Origin: an uncultured Clostridia bacterium
GTDB lineage: Bacteria; Bacillota; Clostridia; Oscillospirales; Ruminococcaceae
DNA length: 64,000 bases
Assembly: GCA_945923775.1 (NCBI GenBank)
Contig: CAMELR010000008.1
Span: 1 to 64,000 of the forward strand
Reading direction: 5' to 3'
Shown: one piece after another, positions 31,027 to 39,554 of the stretch
Position numbering within the stretch: the stretch's first letter is position 1
How the letters are laid out: every line of letters starts with the position of its first letter
Notes under the pieces: generated by a model
What the model was told of the DNA's origin: nothing
Seen by the model: only the letters and a program-made list of their open reading frames with translations
The model's database searches: none
Translations under genes and position numbers: made by a program

Positions 31027-31062
31027 ATCCGGCATTAACAATATAAAGCGGGAGATGATAAT

Positions 31063-31563
31063 TTGAAAATACTACTGTCAGACCATGACAAAAATCGTCT
31101 TGATGTACTGTCGGGGTATATAGCGGAGATATTTCCGGAGGGCGAAATAACCGCCGAAACAGATTCGCTCATGGCGGGCAAGATCTGCTTTAACGAAGCA
31201 TTTGACATAGCCTTTGCCGATCTGGACGACAGACGGCTTGACGGGCTGAAAATGAGAGATTTTGTGCGCAGGTCAAACCCGAAAGCAAAATTCTACCTCT
31301 GCGGCAACCCCCGCGACCTGTACGAATGGGACGTCATAGACGAGGACGGCAATGTCTGCGAGGACGGCATTGACGGAACGATCTCCTACCCCGTCACGAA
31401 AGAGAAACTGTTGCAGCTTCTGAATGTACGCCGCGCTGTCATTCTCGCAGACCGAACCGCCGGAACGGAGCTTGACGACAGCTTACTCCAACAGGCGGCT
31501 GGAGGCTGTAACAGCGAGGAGAGCCATTCGCAGAACAAATTATTCAATACGGACAAACTGTAA
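31063..31563 (+). CDS. Degenerate receiver-like protein ending in a double-glycine leader-like motif
   Basis: MKILLSDHDKNRLDVLSGYI...IAFADLDD...; C-terminus ELDDSLLQQAAGG|CNSEESHSQNKLFNTDKL. Confidence 0.6.
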   Translation: MKILLSDHDKNRLDVLSGYIAEIFPEGEITAETDSLMAGKICFNEAFDIAFADLDDRRLDGLKMRDFVRRSNPKAKFYLCGNPRDLYEWDVIDEDGNVCEDGIDGTISYPVTKEKLLQLLNVRRAVILADRTAGTELDDSLLQQAAGGCNSEESHSQNKLFNTDKL

Positions 31564-31584
31564 AAGTATAAAAGGAAAACCAAT

Positions 31585-32010
31585 ATGAAATACGACGCAA
31601 AAAACCTTAAGATCAACAGCCTTGTGCTAATAATACTTGCAATTGTTGATACTGTAATTATGATAGGTCAGATAATGGCTGAACAACTGAGTGTTGAGAA
31701 AATCATGGAGCTTGCAAATACAACACAGCAAATTGCTGAGATATCTTTAGCTGCATTTATCGGTGCAAACTCCGTTGTTTTTCTTGTTACCTTACTTATA
31801 GGGATAATGGGGCTTCGGCAGGCAGACGGAAAGTTCAAGGGCAAAGCAAATATAGTGCTGGCAGAGATCATGCTGGTAATAAACATTCTGCTGGCGGCAG
31901 TCGGGATATATGGTCTTATTAAGGGAAGCAATGAATTTAGCTCAGTATGTCAGTCTGTGATCTACTTTGCTTTTTATTATGCCTACATAAGGTGCGCTAA
32001 GAATGTCTGA
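31585..32010 (+). CDS. Small multi-TM membrane protein
   Basis: 141 aa with about four hydrophobic segments; between export and precursor genes. Confidence 0.6.
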   Translation: MKYDAKNLKINSLVLIILAIVDTVIMIGQIMAEQLSVEKIMELANTTQQIAEISLAAFIGANSVVFLVTLLIGIMGLRQADGKFKGKANIVLAEIMLVINILLAAVGIYGLIKGSNEFSSVCQSVIYFAFYYAYIRCAKNV

Positions 32011-32053
32011 TGGCATTCATGGCATTAAAATTCTGAAAGGAAAGGTACATATT

Positions 32054-32557
32054 ATGAAAACAATCGAAGAATTCTACAGCGAAGCAATGGCAGACAAGGA
32101 GCTTGAGGTAGCCGTAAACAAGGCTCACAGCGAAAACCGTCTTGCGGAATTTCTTACCGAACACGGAGTTGACGGTACAACAGAAGCTTTTGAAGCGCTT
32201 GTAAAGGAAAAGAAGCAAACCCGCACTGAGCTTACCGATAAGGAATTGGAGGAAGCAGTTGGCGGCAAATACGGATATGCAGACTGGGGCGTGGATTGGT
32301 CGGATGACGGCTACGAGTTAGATATGTCGAAAGTTAAGTATCTATTTAATGTCGGTGACAAAGTGATCGTTGACTGCTGGTTCAGGAATTTAACAGGAAC
32401 AGTAACAGAAAGAAAACTGTATTGCAATGATGATACGCTCTCGCTAATGTACTGTCCTGAGTATTATATAGTTTTTGATATTGATACCTCGTCCGACTGG
32501 TATAAACAGGCCTCCCTTGCTCCTTTTACTAGCGGTGGTGCCTATGGCTCTTTTTGA
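32054..32557 (+). CDS. Nif11-type leader precursor 1
   Basis: MKTIEEFYSEAMADKELEVAVNKAHSENRLAEFLTEHGVDGTTEAFEALVKEKK...LEEAVGG + ~96-aa core. Confidence 0.8.
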   Translation: MKTIEEFYSEAMADKELEVAVNKAHSENRLAEFLTEHGVDGTTEAFEALVKEKKQTRTELTDKELEEAVGGKYGYADWGVDWSDDGYELDMSKVKYLFNVGDKVIVDCWFRNLTGTVTERKLYCNDDTLSLMYCPEYYIVFDIDTSSDWYKQASLAPFTSGGAYGSF

Positions 32558-32624
32558 AATGAAAAAACGGTATACGACATAACAGCGGTCAGCGCACATT
32601 CATATTTTGAAAGGAAATGATGAT

Positions 32625-33104
32625 ATGAAAACGATCGAAGAATTTTACAACGAAGCAATGGCAGACAAGGAGCTTGAAGAAGCAGTAAGCAAGGCACACA
32701 AGGAAAACCGTCTTGCAGAGTTCCTGAACGAACATGGAGTTGACGGCACAGCAGAAGCGTTTGAGGCTCTCGTAAAGGAAAAGAAGAACGGCAGCCGCGA
32801 GCTTTCCGATGAGGATATTGAGCAGGTAACGGGCGGCGAACTGGATTGGCGTCAAGATTATTATATTAGAAAGCACAACGTACAAGGAATGAGCATGTAT
32901 CTTAGAGGATTGGCGAGTTCTGGCATACAATTGTACGAACCGGATACAAAAACTACATTCACCATTACCTATGTTAGCACAGAGTTCAACAGTAGTTTTG
33001 AGTTGAGAGATGTTGACGGGAAGAAGAGGACGCGCACCCATAACGCCTATACATTGTACTGCAAAATCAAAAAGCACCAATATCTTTTACCGTGGGAAAG
33101 ATGA
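32625..33104 (+). CDS. Nif11-type leader precursor 2
   Basis: MKTIEEFYNEAMADKELEEAVSKAHKENRLAEFLNEHGVDG...IEQVTGG; core unrelated to precursor 1. Confidence 0.8.
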   Translation: MKTIEEFYNEAMADKELEEAVSKAHKENRLAEFLNEHGVDGTAEAFEALVKEKKNGSRELSDEDIEQVTGGELDWRQDYYIRKHNVQGMSMYLRGLASSGIQLYEPDTKTTFTITYVSTEFNSSFELRDVDGKKRTRTHNAYTLYCKIKKHQYLLPWER

Positions 33105-33265
33105 TTGTTCGGATAGTTCTTTGTGATTTCTGCTATGACCGCGGTATGTAACGGAATCATAAAGGGAGAAAGACCGATTTTATCGGTGAAATTCATCGGT
33201 GGTCGGCGGCTTAAAAGCACAAGGCAAAGTGACTATTTTTCAATTTGAAAGGAAAGGTACACATT

Positions 33266-33541
33266 ATGAAAACAATGGAACAGTTCTGGAACGAGATCAC
33301 AACAAACAGGGAGCTTGCAGAAAAGCTCACAAAAGTAACAAACGATGCGGAGCTTGAAGCGCTCCTGAAAGAAAATGAGGTTTCGGGAACAACCGAGGAT
33401 TTCAAGGCGCTTGTTGTTGCAAAGGCAAAGGAGAGCGGTGAGCTTTCCGACGAGCAGCTTGAAGCGGTTTCGGGCGGTATTGACTGGCAGGAGTGCGGCA
33501 GTAAAATCCTTAACTGGTTTAAGAGTATGTTTAAAGGATAG
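33266..33541 (+). CDS. Nif11-type leader precursor 3, short amphipathic core
   Basis: MKTMEQFWNEITTNRELAEKLTKV...LEAVSGG|IDWQECGSKILNWFKSMFKG. Confidence 0.8.
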   Translation: MKTMEQFWNEITTNRELAEKLTKVTNDAELEALLKENEVSGTTEDFKALVVAKAKESGELSDEQLEAVSGGIDWQECGSKILNWFKSMFKG

Positions 33542-33592
33542 ACCTCTGTTATCCATACCAATTAACAATTATTCTGAAAGGAAAGGTTTATT

Positions 33593-33895
33593 ATGAACAC
33601 AAAAGAACTCAACAACCAGCTCTCCGATGAGGATCTGGACAAGGTAAACGGCGGTATGGCATACTGCGATAGAGGCAGCGTCAAATTCAAATTCCAGCCG
33701 CCCTATGATTACAAGGTGAAATGCCAAGTATTCCAGATGTCCGGAAACCAAGAATTTGTTGGCACGATAATCGGCACGGACATTGGCATAAGCCCGGACA
33801 GAAACGACCCGTATTTCTTCCCGGTATACCTTGTTATGCCGGACGGCGGCGACCACGCCGTGAAGGTGTCGGAGCATAATATGATACGTATATGA
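33593..33895 (+). CDS. Short double-glycine leader precursor 4
   Basis: MNTKELNNQLSDEDLDKVNGG| + ~79-aa core; RBS context shared with neighbours. Confidence 0.7.
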   Translation: MNTKELNNQLSDEDLDKVNGGMAYCDRGSVKFKFQPPYDYKVKCQVFQMSGNQEFVGTIIGTDIGISPDRNDPYFFPVYLVMPDGGDHAVKVSEHNMIRI

Positions 33896-33913
33896 TATTG
33901 AAAGAGGTTTATT

Positions 33914-34338
33914 ATGACTATTGAAGATTTTACAACGAAGCAATGAAGAACGAATCCCTTATGCGTGAGATCGACAAGGCAGGTGATGAAAACCGCCTTG
34001 CCCGGCTTCTGCAGGAGCGTCAGGTGGACGGCACCGAGCAGCAGTTCCTTGATTTTGTCAAGGAAAAGAGACGTGAAAGCCATGAGCTTTCCGATGAAGA
34101 TCTGGAAAATGCTACGGGTGGAAAATCAGAGTCCGGCTATGACGATTTAATTGTAATAAGACGGGATTCAAAAGACAGACCCATTCAATGGCAGAAAAGC
34201 GGGAGAAAGTGGCACTACTTATGTGATGAATGCAAGAAAGTATGGATGCATGAGGGTACCTGTGGAGCTGTGTACTGCGACCCATGTGATCATTTTAAGT
34301 TTGGGGCAGGTAAACGTGGGGTAAGAGTCTTGGAATGA
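33914..34338 (+). pseudogene. Nif11-type leader precursor 5 with N-terminal frameshift (possible restart at 33943)
   Basis: MTIEDFTTKQ* in frame; one added T in the T-run at 33928-33931 gives MTIEDFYNEAMKNESLMREIDKAGDENRLARLLQE...LENATGG. Confidence 0.75.
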
Positions 34339-34496
34339 AATTACGGTTTCAAGCACATCAAAATTGTAATTCCGCAAGCCACACAAATCGCATTGTTAAG
34401 CCAAATCAGAGTGCTGTGTATAAATCCTTGTTCAAGTGAAAAAATCTGTTTTTCGAATTATTCGGGGATTTTTCGGGGATTTTTGCAAACAGAGAA

Positions 34497-34522
34497 ATCC
34501 CCGGAGCCAGCGCCCCGGGGAT
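34497..34522. terminator. Terminator-like hairpin near prophage left end
   Basis: ATCCCCGG-N10-CCGGGGAT. Confidence 0.6.
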
Positions 34523-34608
34523 AAAAATAACCGCCCCAGCCTTGGCGAGCAGGAGCGGCGCAATCCGAATATTTCTATCCGAACCTCAACAAAGATATTA
34601 TAGCAGAT

Positions 34609-35292
34609 TTACGGCTGCTTGTCAACCTTTACGGAGCACCCAAGCCCCCGGAGCTTCGCGGAAACCTCGTCCGCCTTGCTCTGCCCGACGGAGATCTCGG
34701 CGGTGATCCTGACCTGCTTCTCCGGCGCGACCATCGCGCGGAACCAGTCCATATTCTTCCCGAACCTGGCGAGCCAGTGCTCGGGGTCGCCGTGATTCGA
34801 CGCGTAGCCGCGGGCGCACGCCTCCTTGTGGCTGATGATGTTTCCCGGCTTTATGGTCGGGTAGTTCTTCATGAGCCGCTGACAGAGCTGCACCGCAAGC
34901 CCGAAGGCCTCCTCGAAATAAGCGCGGTCGTTCAGCGCGTCCTCGCAGATTTCTATCTGTATGTACGCCGGGGCGTAGTTGTAACTGCCTTTTGAGCCCG
35001 AGCCGCAGCCCCAGCAGCAGATGTTCCAGGGAAGCAGTTTAGCCGCTTTCACTTCGCCGTTCTTGTCCTTGCCTATGACCGCGTGCGGGCAGACATTGCT
35101 GTCCGCACGGTCGAAGTAGTTCCTGTAGGGATTCTCCCCGCAGATCTCCGGCGCGTTGACGTAGCGCTTGAGGTTCGGATTGTTCGCGCCGGTGCTGTGG
35201 ATTATTATCCCCGCCGGACTGCCTGACGGCATGGGTCGGGCGGCTTTGAATGCTCCGTTATTGCGGGCGTATGCTTCAAAGGTTATCGCCAT
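34609..35292 (-). CDS. Endolysin, N-acetylmuramoyl-L-alanine amidase (Amidase_2-like)
   Basis: AGIIIHSTGANNP...HAVIG...IQIEICED...HKEACARGYASNHGDPEHW. Confidence 0.85.
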   Translation of the reverse strand: MAITFEAYARNNGAFKAARPMPSGSPAGIIIHSTGANNPNLKRYVNAPEICGENPYRNYFDRADSNVCPHAVIGKDKNGEVKAAKLLPWNICCWGCGSGSKGSYNYAPAYIQIEICEDALNDRAYFEEAFGLAVQLCQRLMKNYPTIKPGNIISHKEACARGYASNHGDPEHWLARFGKNMDWFRAMVAPEKQVRITAEISVGQSKADEVSAKLRGLGCSVKVDKQP

Positions 35293-35302
35293 CGTTTCCT
35301 CC

Positions 35303-35554
35303 TTACTTCACGATTACCCAGTCCTCTGCGAGTATATCGGTCTGGCTTGCAAGCCAGCCAACAACGACCGTGTCCTGCGCCGTTTTCATGCAAATGCTGT
35401 CCACGCATGGAGCGCTATCCGGGTCGAAACATCTGTCAAGGCTTCTGCCTTTTATAAGTCCGAGGTACATTCCCTTGCCGTTCCAGCCCGCGCGTGCTAC
35501 CTTCTTGCCCTGCTTGAGTGCTTCGATTGCCTGTCCGAAATTCATATTATTCAT
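35303..35554 (-). CDS. DUF2829 / Tad2-like protein (Thoeris anti-defence family)
   Basis: MNFGQAIEALKQGKKVARAGWNGKGMYLGLI...WLASQTDILAEDWVIV. Confidence 0.8.
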   Translation of the reverse strand: MNNMNFGQAIEALKQGKKVARAGWNGKGMYLGLIKGRSLDRCFDPDSAPCVDSICMKTAQDTVVVGWLASQTDILAEDWVIVK

Positions 35555-36014
35555 GGTTATCCTCCTCTGCATTATCCGTATCCGCCTTCTTCTCAATATC
35601 GCCCCTGATACGCTTCGCAAGCTTCATCAGGAACGGCGGGAGCTTCACACCTATATCTATCATGTTCTCCAGCACGGATATCACCTCGTTGCACATAAGC
35701 CACGCGCAAACGACGATTGCGCACACGAACGACACTTCAAGCTGAATCCCGATGTTGTTCGCGGCGTATGTAACGAGCCAGTCCATCACGCCGCCGACCA
35801 CCACAAGCAGCCACATGCAGACCTTCTTCACAATCCCCCGGAACGACTTGTAGCTGCTTATCTTCTCGCTGCGGTACTTCGCCGCCGCAAGCCCGGTTCC
35901 GTAGTCTATAAGCTGGAGCAGCACCAGCAGCAGGAACGGCACGGCTACCACGCCGAGCCACGCGAACAGCGCCGAAAGCAGCGCCGTGAATCCGATTTTT
36001 TCAAGCTTGTCCAT
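35547..36014 (-). CDS. Phage holin
   Basis: LLQLIDYGTGLAAAKYRSEKISSYKSFRGIVKKVCMWLLVVVG typical toxin-secretion/phage-lysis holin. Confidence 0.85.
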   Translation of the reverse strand: MDKLEKIGFTALLSALFAWLGVVAVPFLLLVLLQLIDYGTGLAAAKYRSEKISSYKSFRGIVKKVCMWLLVVVGGVMDWLVTYAANNIGIQLEVSFVCAIVVCAWLMCNEVISVLENMIDIGVKLPPFLMKLAKRIRGDIEKKADTDNAEEDNHE

Positions 36015-36257
36015 TTATCCCTCCATTCCCGCGAGCTCCGCACGGAGCTGTGCCGCTTCTTCCTCAAGCGCCTTGAGCCTGCTCCTGTCCTCCTCGGTGC
36101 CGACGCCCGCGACTATTGCCGCAAGCGGGCGTATACGCTCCCGGTCTATCTCCGCGAATCTGCGGGATATTTCTGCGGTTCTGAGCCGGCGTTCCCGGGC
36201 GGCGCGCTGTTCGTCGGTTTCGCGCGGCTCGATGATGTCGTTACAGTTCTGCGACAT
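36015..36257 (-). CDS. Small phage protein
   Basis: 80-aa charged coiled-coil-like ORF in compact late gene order. Confidence 0.5.
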   Translation of the reverse strand: MSQNCNDIIEPRETDEQRAARERRLRTAEISRRFAEIDRERIRPLAAIVAGVGTEEDRSRLKALEEEAAQLRAELAGMEG

Positions 36258-37254
36258 ACGCGTATCCTCCTTCTACTGCCTTGATGTCTGTTATTGTCCT
36301 CATACTCGGGCGCAGGTCGAGCGGGTCGATGTCGTTCGTAGTTCTGACCTGGTAGAATCTCTGGCACTTCGCAAGCTCCGCAGCGTAGTCGGGCGGAACG
36401 AACGGCGTCGCCAGCGACCCGCCCTCCAGCTTCGCCCATGCGAGCTTCAGGGAGTTCCCGGCTTCGGTGCCCTTGTTGAACCCGATGGAAACTGCAGAAA
36501 TATATTCGCCCTCGGGAAGGTCGACCGATACCTTGTTCACTCCCTCGTGGAGCGCGGAAGTATAGTAGCTGTCAACGTAATCCCCTGAAGCGTTCACAGT
36601 GCGGATTCTCGCCGACCATACCCCGGATACCTCCGAAACGTTCAGCGAGAGCGTGTGCTTTCCGGGAGCAAGCGGAAACTCGATGTTCTGCCAGAATGCG
36701 TGGGTGTTTGACGTCAGCGCCGCTGTAGCGGTCAGGCGGATTCCATCGGATTCCGGAGCAGCCTTGCACTTATCAGTGGAGATGTACCACCTGTCCACTG
36801 TATAGCCGGTGGAGTACTCGCTCAGCCCGCGCTGATTTACCCGGAAGTCCGGATTGTCGAGCTCGTTTTTCCCGCTCAGCGTATTCCAGTACGCTTTCTC
36901 ATCGGCTGTTACGTGGATATCCACGTCAGCCGCATGCGCTTCTATGGCGGCTCTGGCTACGCTGTCAGCACCCGAGCCGCCCTGTGCTGACGTCTTAAAA
37001 GGGCATGCGGTGTAGTCTGAACCTACAAGCTGAACCGAACCAGTGCCAAGCAGGTACACTGTCCCGCAGGCTCCGTAAATCGCCGCTGCCTGCCCCGCCG
37101 GAATGCTGACTACTCCGTCAGCTCCCGCCGTAACGCCCGGAGCAGTGGACGCGTACACCGTTGTGGTTCCGTCGTTCCTGAGCCATGCGTTTGTGCCGCC
37201 GCTGTAATCCGCCCTTATTTCCGCGCCCGAAAGCGCTATCGTCTTTGATGTCAT
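36241..37254 (-). CDS. Phage tail/receptor-binding protein
   Basis: Position after tail tip gene; carbohydrate-binding-like LTSNTHAFWQNIEFPLAPGKHTLSLNVSEVSG. Confidence 0.6.
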   Translation of the reverse strand: MTSKTIALSGAEIRADYSGGTNAWLRNDGTTTVYASTAPGVTAGADGVVSIPAGQAAAIYGACGTVYLLGTGSVQLVGSDYTACPFKTSAQGGSGADSVARAAIEAHAADVDIHVTADEKAYWNTLSGKNELDNPDFRVNQRGLSEYSTGYTVDRWYISTDKCKAAPESDGIRLTATAALTSNTHAFWQNIEFPLAPGKHTLSLNVSEVSGVWSARIRTVNASGDYVDSYYTSALHEGVNKVSVDLPEGEYISAVSIGFNKGTEAGNSLKLAWAKLEGGSLATPFVPPDYAAELAKCQRFYQVRTTNDIDPLDLRPSMRTITDIKAVEGGYAYVAEL

Positions 37255-39200
37255 GTGTTACCTCCTATTTTGTATTTTTTCATTAAGTACGCTGAGTTGT
37301 TACGCACCGTTGCTTCATCGTGATAATGCGAGCCAAAAGCGCACATCATAAAGTCGCATACGGTTGGATTGTCGATTATCGTCGAACCGAATAATTCGTT
37401 ATTGAGGTACATCAATCCGCTGTACCTTCCTGTGTTGCAGTTCCCAAGAGATCCAACCGGCACGCCGTCTGCATAAAACTTCGCTGTATTCCCGTTACGC
37501 GTATAACAATATACATGGTATTCGTCGTTCGGAAGAGCGCTAGCTTCCGGCTGCTTGATGTCGTTTTTCGCCGCCGAAAAGTACATCTGACCGCCATACT
37601 GGAGCAGATTAAAGCCGTAGTTTACGCTGCCGTCAAGAGTTGAAAGTTTCTTCGTGATAATGCAGTTGATAGCTTCGCTCGTCTCGGACTTCACTATAGC
37701 ATATACCGTGTTCGGCTCGGCGCAGGTTAGCGTTCCGTACTGATTTTCCGTAAAATGTACCGCTTCGCCGTTCTCCGAGGCGCCTGCAAGAACGATATCG
37801 GCATATCCGGCAACGGAATTCTTCCAGCGCAGGCTTGCAATATCACGCGTATCGGGCGTGAACATTCCGAATATTCCGTCCATTATAAATGCCGTCTTGC
37901 TTATTCCCCTGCACATCGCCACAGCCCAGAACACCGCGTTATGCGCAGCCACATCGGTTATACCCGCCGAGATTTCCGGCTCGAACTCGTTTCCGTTGCT
38001 GTCGCTGATTTTGGATATCAGCCCGGTTTCCGCGTCCTTTTCTATCGTGTATGTCGTGCCGTTGAATTTTACCGAGGCGTCGGTCAGGTACTGGTATTCG
38101 GTGAGAGTAGCAGACGTTGCCCCCGCCGCCACCTGCTTCTCCGTGGCCTCCTGTCGGTTCTCGGTGCTCCGGTTCTGCGCCTTGCTTTCTGCCGTGCAGG
38201 ATATCTTCTCGACAAAGCCGCCCGTGCAGGTCAGCGACAGCTCCTGTTCCATAACGATCACCTTCTTCTGAGTGCCGTCCGCGTCCTCGACCGTGAACAC
38301 ATCGCCCGGTTCGAGGATATTTTCCGCAGGCATTTCGAGTGAAACCGCCGAGTAATTCAACCCGCCGAGCCTGTTCCATGCGTATTCCGCGATACCGACC
38401 GTCGCAAACGGGTCATACGCCGTCACTATGCCGTCGGCGGTTTCGTCGTACTCAGAAGCAGTGCCGTCGATGTAGACTTTATCGTCGCCGCCGCGCTGGA
38501 GCAGTATCCCCTTGACCGTGTATCCGCTTCCACCTGCTATATCCAGCGAGTAGCACCGTCCGTACTGAACGGTTTTTCCGACCTCCTCGTAAGCCGGAAA
38601 TTTCAGCACCTCAGACGGCGAGAACCGCGCGTTTCTGCCGTGACTTGCCGCGATGTAGCTTATCAGCTCCTGCGCCGTGTAGCCGTCCGGAGCTTTCTCG
38701 ATCGTAATATCTTCGCAGACAAAATCGGTCGTGACCCCGGCGCGGGCGCAGAGGTAATTCAGCATTGCCTGCATTTTGCAGGGGAACGTCGGCGCGGTGG
38801 CTTTGCTGGTGTCTACCCAGCTCACGCGCTTGTCGAGCCTGCTCATCATGTCGTAAGCCTTGACCGCAGTAACGCCGTTCCGGGTGACCGCCTCGTCAAC
38901 GTAGAACGTCCCGAGCTTCACCCAGTTCAGTGCCGGAGCGGTACAGCGGTAAAAAACCTCGACCTTCTTCAGCCGCCCGTTGAAAAGCGTCGTCGCCTTA
39001 GTTTCGAGCGTGAGCATATCCGACATGCACGCGCCTATCTGGAGCTGATCGGAGCAGCTCCGCAGGATATCAACGCTGATAACGTCCCCGAGCCATAGCG
39101 TGTCCGGTTCGGCGGAATTGCCGTAAACCTTGACCATAACTCCGAACTGCCGCCCGGAGCTCTGCACCTGCGCAAGATATTCGTCTGAAACTGTCCTCAT
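37251..39200 (-). CDS. Phage tail tip/minor structural protein with LamG-like C-terminus
   Basis: Start MRTVSDEYLAQVQSSGRQFGVMVKVYG; C-terminal ALPNDEYHVYCYTRNGNTAKFYADGVPVG. Confidence 0.7.
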   Translation of the reverse strand: MRTVSDEYLAQVQSSGRQFGVMVKVYGNSAEPDTLWLGDVISVDILRSCSDQLQIGACMSDMLTLETKATTLFNGRLKKVEVFYRCTAPALNWVKLGTFYVDEAVTRNGVTAVKAYDMMSRLDKRVSWVDTSKATAPTFPCKMQAMLNYLCARAGVTTDFVCEDITIEKAPDGYTAQELISYIAASHGRNARFSPSEVLKFPAYEEVGKTVQYGRCYSLDIAGGSGYTVKGILLQRGGDDKVYIDGTASEYDETADGIVTAYDPFATVGIAEYAWNRLGGLNYSAVSLEMPAENILEPGDVFTVEDADGTQKKVIVMEQELSLTCTGGFVEKISCTAESKAQNRSTENRQEATEKQVAAGATSATLTEYQYLTDASVKFNGTTYTIEKDAETGLISKISDSNGNEFEPEISAGITDVAAHNAVFWAVAMCRGISKTAFIMDGIFGMFTPDTRDIASLRWKNSVAGYADIVLAGASENGEAVHFTENQYGTLTCAEPNTVYAIVKSETSEAINCIITKKLSTLDGSVNYGFNLLQYGGQMYFSAAKNDIKQPEASALPNDEYHVYCYTRNGNTAKFYADGVPVGSLGNCNTGRYSGLMYLNNELFGSTIIDNPTVCDFMMCAFGSHYHDEATVRNNSAYLMKKYKIGGNT

Positions 39201-39201
39201 A

Positions 39202-39546
39202 TCACATCTCCTCGAACACCAGCGAGATCTCGCTGCACATAACGTCGTCGCCGTCCGCGTAAAGCACCGGGGTCGGGATATCACCGCTCAGGTGAACAGA
39301 ATACACGCTGCTGTCAACGCTGACATTGAACGTTATCGGCTTTATGACCGTCTTGATCTCCTCCCACTTCGCAAGAGGAACGATCGGGAACTGCACCGAA
39401 ATGCGTTTTTTCGAAAGCTCGGAGATACGGTCGACCACCAGCGAACCGTTCAGAGTCTGGTTGACCGACTGGCTCCGGAACGTGTCCGCGATATCCGGCG
39501 GGAGAATGTACTTGCTGACGTCGATATCACCTATTTTAAGTACCAT
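39202..39546 (-). CDS. Phage distal tail-associated protein
   Basis: MVLKIGDIDVSKYILPPDI; between tape measure and tail tip. Confidence 0.55.
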   Translation of the reverse strand: MVLKIGDIDVSKYILPPDIADTFRSQSVNQTLNGSLVVDRISELSKKRISVQFPIVPLAKWEEIKTVIKPITFNVSVDSSVYSVHLSGDIPTPVLYADGDDVMCSEISLVFEEM

Positions 39547-39554
39547 AGCACCTC

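Noticed and set aside
33150-33215. Inverted-repeat-like segment GACCGAT...ATCGGTGGTC between precursors 2 and 3
   Set aside because: Imperfect stem with long loop and no T-run; too weak to call a terminator or riboswitch.
35250-36284. 344-aa plus-strand ORF
   Set aside because: Spans three well-supported opposite-strand phage genes; Arg/His-rich shadow composition.
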